A DNA stretch of 47,800 nt from positions 1 to 47,800 of the forward strand of contig NZ_KE384378.1 of the NCBI RefSeq assembly GCF_000425445.1, in the 5' to 3' direction. Shown here in pieces: positions 43,663-47,800 of this stretch. The notes under the pieces were generated by a model. It was not told the origin of the DNA. It worked only from the letters and a program-made list of their open reading frames with translations, and did not search any database. The position numbers and the translations under genes are program-made. This DNA comes from Flavobacterium denitrificans DSM 15936 (lineage in GTDB: Bacteria > Bacteroidota > Bacteroidia > Flavobacteriales > Flavobacteriaceae). How positions within the stretch are numbered: the stretch's first letter is position 1; each line of letters opens with the position of its first letter.

Positions 43663-44304
43663 ATGAAAAAAATCAACCTGCTTATTGCCGATGACCATAC
43701 CATGTTTTTACAAGGAATTGTTTCGCTATTGGAACAAGAATCGGAAATAAACATTGTTGGAAAGGCTGTAAACGGAATTGAAGCTTTAGAAATCATTAAA
43801 ACCAAAAAACCAGATTTGGTTATTCTCGATATCAGTATGCCTGAAATGGACGGAATTGAATTGAGCAAAATATTGAAGAAAGATTTTCCTGAAGTAAAAA
43901 TTTTAGTGGTAAGCACGCACAGCAATGTCAAGATTATTTCGAGATTAATCCGAATTGGCGTGAATGGTTATTTGCTGAAAAATGCTGAAAAATCAGAATT
44001 GTTAACAGCAATACGCACTATTGCTTCGGGTGAAAATTATTATTCGGAAGAAACAGAAGAAAAATATTTAGCGAATCATTTAAAAATTGAAAAACAAGTT
44101 TCTGTTTTAACCGAATTGAGTTCGCGCGAAAAAGAAATTTTGGTTTTGATTGCTCACGAATACAATACTGCCGAAATTGCTGAGAAAACTTTTATCAGCC
44201 TCAATACTGTAAATACACACCGCCGAAACTTACTCTCAAAACTAAATGCAAAAAATACGGCAGGTCTTGTAAAATACGCTGTCGAAAATGGCTTGGTAGA
44301 TTAA
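43663..44304 (+). CDS. NarL/LuxR-type response regulator
   Basis: This is a 213-residue response regulator. The receiver has Asp10/Asp11, phospho-acceptor Asp56 (VILDI) and Lys106 (LLKN). The C-terminal LuxR helix-turn-helix (about 150-210) includes LSSREKEILVLIA, TAEIAEKTFISLNTVNTHRRN and LLSKL. The frame extends two codons to a TTG at 43657; the ATG at 43663 is preferred. It is partnered with the upstream HisKA_3 kinase. No nearby target gene is evident. Confidence 0.94.
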   Translation: MKKINLLIADDHTMFLQGIVSLLEQESEINIVGKAVNGIEALEIIKTKKPDLVILDISMPEMDGIELSKILKKDFPEVKILVVSTHSNVKIISRLIRIGVNGYLLKNAEKSELLTAIRTIASGENYYSEETEEKYLANHLKIEKQVSVLTELSSREKEILVLIAHEYNTAEIAEKTFISLNTVNTHRRNLLSKLNAKNTAGLVKYAVENGLVD

Positions 44305-44484
44305 TGTTTGTGCAAATGAATGCTGATTTTTTTTAAGTGACAACCAGCCAAAAGAATATTTGAACGATACCATTTTATTTTCGCCAATAATGACTGCCGC
44401 GGTTGTTCCCCCAAAAACAACATATGCGGCACCATTACTCAGCTCTTCCGCTTTTTTAGCGGCAATTATAATACCCATTTCCAT
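44242..44484 (-). CDS. Possible small protein (doubtful)
   Basis: This open frame of 80 codons lies in an otherwise empty 296-bp gap and overlaps the 3' end of the response-regulator gene by 63 bp. The first 40 residues (GAAYVVFGGTTAAVIIG) look like a beta hairpin or short hydrophobic segment and read more like protein than chance. The last 20 residues are antisense to the LuxR domain and look unnatural. It may be a real gene whose end is frameshifted, or no gene at all. Confidence 0.25.
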   Translation of the reverse strand: MEMGIIIAAKKAEELSNGAAYVVFGGTTAAVIIGENKMVSFKYSFGWLSLKKNQHSFAQTLIYQAIFDSVFYKTCRIFCI

Positions 44485-44600
44485 GATTATTCCGTTGTAA
44501 AATTATAATACAAATGAATTTTACACATCACTATAAATAATGATTTTTAGTATCGATGAAATTTTGCTTTGAAATTGACAGAAAGCATCATTCTAAAAAA

Positions 44601-44990
44601 TTAAAATGTTCCAAATTTTTCCTTGTAGCGTTCTAATTCAGCTTCAGTTTTAGCGAGAAGTTTTTCTAAAAGCATTATTTTATCTTCATAGAGCAATTTT
44701 AATGTTGCCGAATTTTCTTCGGTATTGATCAAAATGCTTCCATTATTGTTTCCTATAACCTTATTAAAACTGCTGAAGTATCTTTCACTATCAAAGCTTA
44801 AAATATCTTCTACACTAACTTCTAAAATACGGGCAATCTCAACTAATTTAACATACGATAAAATGGTTTTACCTTTCTCAATTTTACTATAACCAGCCTG
44901 TGTCACGCCAAGTTGTTCTGCCATATATTCCTGTGTGTAATTTTTTAATTCTCGTATACTCTTGATTTTATTTTTAATTGAAGTGGCCAT
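44601..44990 (-). CDS. XRE-family transcriptional regulator
   Basis: This is a 129-residue DNA-binding protein. The Cro/C1-type helix-turn-helix covers residues 8-65, with YTQEYMAEQLGVTQAGYSKIEKG split over helices 2-3 and VSVEDIL at the end. The C-terminal half forms a coiled coil (LYEDKIMLLEKLLAKTEAELERY), probably for dimerization. A perfect 20-bp palindrome lies 37-56 bases upstream of its start codon, a likely autoregulatory operator. Upstream in the same direction are a microprotein and a small membrane protein. Target genes are not known. Confidence 0.92.
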   Translation of the reverse strand: MATSIKNKIKSIRELKNYTQEYMAEQLGVTQAGYSKIEKGKTILSYVKLVEIARILEVSVEDILSFDSERYFSSFNKVIGNNNGSILINTEENSATLKLLYEDKIMLLEKLLAKTEAELERYKEKFGTF

Positions 44991-45026
44991 ATTTGTGATT
45001 TGAGATCTGGCTTAGCAAATACAGCC

Positions 45027-45046
45027 CAATACTAAATTTAGTATTG
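45027..45046 (-). promoter_or_regulatory. 20-bp palindromic operator upstream of the XRE gene
   Basis: CAATACTAAATTTAGTATTG is its own reverse complement over all 20 bases. Its position between the XRE start codon (44990) and the upstream microprotein (stop at 45115) suits an operator bound by the XRE dimer. Confidence 0.6.
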
Positions 45047-45114
45047 TAGCTAAACCGAATTTTAAATGGGTTTTAAAGCTACTTTATTTGTAGGCTAATA
45101 AAGCAACTTTGTCG

Positions 45115-45204
45115 TTATTTTTTCTTAGTAGTTATAATAAACCCATATACGACAGCAATAACGATAAAAGCTAGATCGTACTGGGGAATTCCTGAGATGG
45201 TCAT
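45115..45204 (-). CDS. Predicted single-span microprotein (29 residues)
   Basis: A 30-codon frame runs from ATG (45204) to TAA (45115). The translation begins MTISGIPQYDLAFIV and ends FIITTKKK: a short polar start, one hydrophobic span of about 17 residues, and a lysine-rich end that would stay in the cytoplasm. This layout is typical of bacterial membrane microproteins. It lies 16 bp after the stop codon of the small membrane protein gene on the same strand, so it may be co-transcribed. Its short length means chance is not excluded. Confidence 0.5.
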   Translation of the reverse strand: MTISGIPQYDLAFIVIAVVYGFIITTKKK

Positions 45205-45220
45205 TTTAATATTATAAAAA

Positions 45221-45694
45221 TTATGCAGTTTTTTTTGTTATCCGTTCAAATTGAAGATTTGAAAATTCAGTAATTTGTTTGTCAACACAATTTTTGTCTT
45301 CAATTTTAATTTTTATGACAATTTCTTTTTGGTAACAATCCCGCACTATCACATAATAATCGAATTCAGATGAATTATGAAATCGTATGATGATGAGAAT
45401 ACTAAAGGCTATGAGAGCAGGAATAATATAATTTAGATCTTTTATTTTTGTAAAAAACATACAATAATATGCCGCAATAGTCACTAGGAAAAATAAAAAA
45501 TTGACAAAAAAATAGTTTTTCTTTTTCCGAATTAAACCAAGTTCAATTATTTCATCAAAACTATAGCGCCATTTCTTTTTTCTATAAGTAAAATGAACAT
45601 GAGTAGAGGTAAGTTTAAGGAACATAAAAAAATAGGTGGTAAACGATTTAGGAAATTTATTCAAAAGCTTAATGTCATAAAAGCTTAAACGCAA
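45221..45694 (-). CDS. Small membrane protein of unknown function
   Basis: This is a 157-residue protein with two adjacent membrane spans (about 63-80 and 88-103) separated by a short loop. The N-terminal part (VHFTYRKKKWRYSFDEIIELGLI) and the part after the spans (YYVIVRDCYQKEIVIKIKI) look like strands of a PH-like domain interrupted by the spans, as in some bacterial PH-domain membrane proteins. This is an impression, not a match. The start is uncertain: TTG at 45694 keeps the full N-terminal region, while the first ATG (45625) would shorten it to 134 residues. No signal peptide. Confidence 0.65.
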   Translation of the reverse strand: MRLSFYDIKLLNKFPKSFTTYFFMFLKLTSTHVHFTYRKKKWRYSFDEIIELGLIRKKKNYFFVNFLFFLVTIAAYYCMFFTKIKDLNYIIPALIAFSILIIIRFHNSSEFDYYVIVRDCYQKEIVIKIKIEDKNCVDKQITEFSNLQFERITKKTA

Positions 45695-45809
45695 TATTAC
45701 GCAATACCTTCTTTTTTTTCTTACAATTTGCCTAATACAATATAACTAAGTGTTATAATTCAGTACAAAATTGTAAAATATTACTTATAACTATTTTTAA
45801 ATCAGTACA

Positions 45810-46310
45810 CTAACTCATACTTTTTTTACAATCAATCTTTATTTCTTTCAAAATTAATTCTGAAACTGAATCAATTGCCTGATTAATAATATCTTCTGGC
45901 GAACCATCAAAATAAAATTGTTTTGCTATTTCACTATTCTGAAAAACAATATGTACAAAAATAGTTCCTACTGGTTTTTCTTCGCTTTCACTGCCTCCGG
46001 GAGTTGTAAGTCCAGTCAAGGCTACACAGATATCTGAATTCATGTAATGAGAAAAACGCTCCGCCATAAGTTTTGTCACCTCTGCAGATTCGGCACTGTA
46101 TTTCTCAATCGTTCCCCATGGTATATGCAATAGATCTTCCTTCATTGAACTATGATAACAAACCATTCCACCAATTAAAATTCGGCCCGAATTAAAAACA
46201 GTCGAAAATTCATAACACATTTTTCCAGCCGATGCGCTTTCTACAAAGCTTATAGTAAGATTTTTTTCAATTAGAACATTACAGCATTCAGTAACTTTTT
46301 GAGAAGCCAT
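45810..46310 (-). CDS. pncC: CinA C-terminal domain protein, nicotinamide-nucleotide amidohydrolase
   Basis: This is a 166-residue stand-alone CinA-C protein, the size of PncC, which hydrolyses nicotinamide mononucleotide to the acid form in the pyridine nucleotide cycle. Visible motifs are VESASAGKM (23-31; canonical ESCTGG, with serines kept), GGMVCYHSSMKEDLL (48-61) with Tyr52 and Lys57 in the YSNxxK place, and ALTGLTTPGGSESEEKPVGT (97-116). The ESASAG variant is a known departure, so activity is likely but not certain. The gene is monocistronic, with a partial TACTTTG-like box upstream. Confidence 0.88.
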   Translation of the reverse strand: MASQKVTECCNVLIEKNLTISFVESASAGKMCYEFSTVFNSGRILIGGMVCYHSSMKEDLLHIPWGTIEKYSAESAEVTKLMAERFSHYMNSDICVALTGLTTPGGSESEEKPVGTIFVHIVFQNSEIAKQFYFDGSPEDIINQAIDSVSELILKEIKIDCKKSMS

Positions 46311-46459
46311 AGCAATCGAATTAAAGATTATTACCTCAAAGTAAAATCATTTACGGCGTAAAAATTTACAGAATTTTTCAAAATACTTATATTATAAGTA
46401 ACTGTTAATTATGCAACTATAATTAATATTCTTGTAAGGGCTTCGGCTCGTTAGCTTGG

Positions 46460-46467
46460 TAAATTTG
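46460..46467 (+). promoter_or_regulatory. -7 box upstream of the acidic protein gene
   Basis: TAAATTTG matches TAnnTTTG, 79 bases before the ATG at 46547. A TTG at 46432-46434 is 25 bases upstream, longer than the norm. Confidence 0.35.
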
Positions 46468-46546
46468 TAAAATACAAACTTTTGCAATTGATAAAGTAGA
46501 GGCAAAAAAGTTAAAGAGTAAATAACAACAATATAAAAAAACTGTT

Positions 46547-47026
46547 ATGGAAAAGTATCACAACCCCGACTATAATCAGCACGATCCTGATTATATTGAT
46601 CAAAATATTCTTGTAGATGGCTCTTCAAATGAGGATCACTACAAACAAGATTTAAAAAAATATGACCAACACGAATTTGGTGAAAGCGATCCTGATTACA
46701 TCGATCAAAATACGCTTGTTGATAATGATAATTATGCGCGAGACGAAGATCCGTATCAATATCAAGAAGAATTTATTGAAGACCAAAAACCTCCTGCAAC
46801 CGATTATGAAGGCAACAGCAATGTAAGGTCTGAAAATATTCCGAATCAGGAACGTATTATAAACGAAGATGATGCCATTACAAATGATGATCGAAAAAAT
46901 GACTTCGACGAAGATTATGATCCTGATTTAGATGCAGAAAAAGATAGCGATTTTGATGACGATGACACAAAAGATCTAGATGATTTTGATGCAGAGCATT
47001 ATCCAGAAAATCATCCTAGAGAATAA
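46547..47026 (+). CDS. Highly acidic, repeat-containing disordered protein
   Basis: This is a 159-residue protein dominated by Asp, Glu, Asn, Tyr and Gln, with no hydrophobic core, signal peptide or membrane span. It should be intrinsically disordered. Two copies of a DPDYIDQNxLVD unit lie at about 13-24 and 48-59, and the C-terminal third is almost wholly acidic (DDRKNDFDEDYDPDLDAEK and on). It may bind cations or basic proteins, or act as a desiccation- or stress-type protein. No family is recognised. It leads a row of three small plus-strand genes, 12 bp before the next. Confidence 0.75.
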   Translation: MEKYHNPDYNQHDPDYIDQNILVDGSSNEDHYKQDLKKYDQHEFGESDPDYIDQNTLVDNDNYARDEDPYQYQEEFIEDQKPPATDYEGNSNVRSENIPNQERIINEDDAITNDDRKNDFDEDYDPDLDAEKDSDFDDDDTKDLDDFDAEHYPENHPRE

Positions 47027-47038
47027 TCATCATCAAAT

Positions 47039-47437
47039 ATGGATTTGACATCTCAAATTATATGGCTTTTTGTGTTGGCTGTTCCAATTTCCTGTATCAG
47101 CTGGACCGTCACGCATGAAGAAATCTTTAGGGAGCCTAGAGAATGGTGTGTCAAACATTCAAAATTTGATAGAACAATTTGGTCACGTAAGGCATTTTAT
47201 CTGTTCACTTGCGAATATTGTTTCAGTCATTATGTCACAATTGCATTTTTAGCGCTTTGCGATTATAAACTTTTGTTAAATGACTGGCGTGGCTACATTT
47301 TGGCAGGATTCTCGCTGGTTTTTATGGCAAATATCTACATGAGTCTTTTTGCTTTGCTAAGACAAGCGATCAAGAAAGAAAAGGTAGAAATTGAAAAAAT
47401 TGAGAATGAAACTGAGAGCGAAAAGCTTTCAAATTAA
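47039..47437 (+). CDS. Small membrane protein with CxxC motif (DUF1360-like)
   Basis: This is a 132-residue inner-membrane protein with three likely spans (about 4-22, 63-78 and 85-108). WTVTHEEIFREPREW after the first span and FTCEYCFSHYVT (56-67), with a CxxC pair, resemble DUF1360-type membrane proteins as I remember them. The tail is charged and helical. The function is unknown. It follows the acidic protein by 12 bp and shares its transcript. Confidence 0.7.
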   Translation: MDLTSQIIWLFVLAVPISCISWTVTHEEIFREPREWCVKHSKFDRTIWSRKAFYLFTCEYCFSHYVTIAFLALCDYKLLLNDWRGYILAGFSLVFMANIYMSLFALLRQAIKKEKVEIEKIENETESEKLSN

Positions 47438-47474
47438 TACAATTACAGTTTAATGAAATAAATTATAAATAATT

Positions 47475-47744
47475 ATGGAAAATTTGAATTTTATAGATCC
47501 TTTATTACATGGAGTTACGCCAGCTTCGGCTTCAAAATTATCAGTAAAAAATCTAGTTTGCGCGGGAATCGGAGCGCTTGTAGCTGGTGCTGTACTTAAA
47601 AAAACTGGGCATAATAAAACAGCAGCGGTGGTAGGAAGTTTGGCATTGCCTCTATTGACTACAGCCTGCTATAAACAAATCTCAAAATCTTACAAAGCAA
47701 AAAAAGAACATACTCATAGCAGCGGAATTGAATATAATCACTAA
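47475..47744 (+). CDS. Small glycine/alanine-rich membrane protein of unknown function
   Basis: This is an 89-residue protein. A hydrophobic Gly/Ala-rich helix pair (residues 27-42 and 49-64, VCAGIGALVAGAVL and AAVVGSLALPLLTTAC) is joined by a short basic turn KKTGHNKT. The tail is basic and His-containing. This is a two-span hairpin membrane protein of no recognised family. It ends at a heptamer array that begins with the last base of its stop codon. Confidence 0.65.
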   Translation: MENLNFIDPLLHGVTPASASKLSVKNLVCAGIGALVAGAVLKKTGHNKTAAVVGSLALPLLTTACYKQISKSYKAKKEHTHSSGIEYNH

Positions 47745-47800
47745 GATTTTAGATTTTAGATTTTAGATTTTAGATTTTAGATTTTAGATTTTAGATTTTA
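47744..47800. repeat. Heptamer tandem array (AGATTTT)x8, truncated by the window
   Basis: Eight perfect copies of AGATTTT run from 47744 to 47799 and the array may continue past the edge. It starts with the last base of the stop codon of the preceding gene. Such A/T heptamer runs are prone to slippage. Confidence 0.9.

Overview
The window looks like a chromosomal segment of a Bacteroidota bacterium, most probably Flavobacterium or a close relative. The evidence is low-GC DNA, start codons without clear Shine-Dalgarno sequences, TAnnTTTG-type -7 boxes, a SusC/SusD pair, a hybrid two-component (HTCS) regulator and one-gene TPR histidine kinases. No rRNA, tRNA, CRISPR array, insertion sequence or prophage gene was found inside the window. 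The left edge carries three tandem strong promoters pointing left, probably for an rRNA operon just outside.

Region 1 (1-9.4 kb): a sigma54-type response regulator (REC-GAF-like-AAA-Fis) is divergent from a TPR histidine kinase. They are flanked by two paralogous alpha/beta hydrolases. The right-hand hydrolase is paired with an isochorismatase-like hydrolase and preceded by a secreted protein of unknown function, which has a possible -24/-12 promoter.

Region 2 (9.4-30.5 kb): ten consecutive minus-strand genes form a polysaccharide utilization locus (PUL). In transcription order they are a GH2 beta-galactosidase, HTCS sensor-regulator, DUF2264 enzyme, GH105 unsaturated uronyl hydrolase, SusC, SusD, GH16 endo-glycanase, a GH43 of the exo-beta-1,3-galactanase type, a second GH43 and a long DUF2264 enzyme. 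The set fits a uronic-acid- and arabinose-decorated beta-1,3-galactan such as type II arabinogalactan. The susC and GH2 promoters share a spaced G-run element beside a -7 box, a candidate HTCS operator. The GH2 leader holds a perfect 24-bp inverted repeat followed by a U-tract. Seven copies of a heptamer separate the HTCS gene from its first target gene.

Region 3 (30.5-41.3 kb): mixed housekeeping and accessory genes. These are an ElaA-like acetyltransferase, a LysR regulator divergent from a GNAT plus EamA exporter pair, a HEIGH-motif (M57-like) lipoprotein protease, a homocysteine S-methyltransferase-like enzyme, Ku, a DUF2490 protein, a PQQ-type sugar dehydrogenase lipoprotein, a dienelactone hydrolase and a lone AAA ATPase.

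Region 4 (41.3-47.8 kb): a TPR histidine kinase (HisKA_3) with its NarL/LuxR response regulator, then an XRE regulator with a perfect 20-bp palindrome upstream, a 29-residue single-span microprotein, a small membrane protein, PncC/CinA-C, and a row of small genes of unknown function. It ends in an AGATTTT heptamer array that runs off the window.
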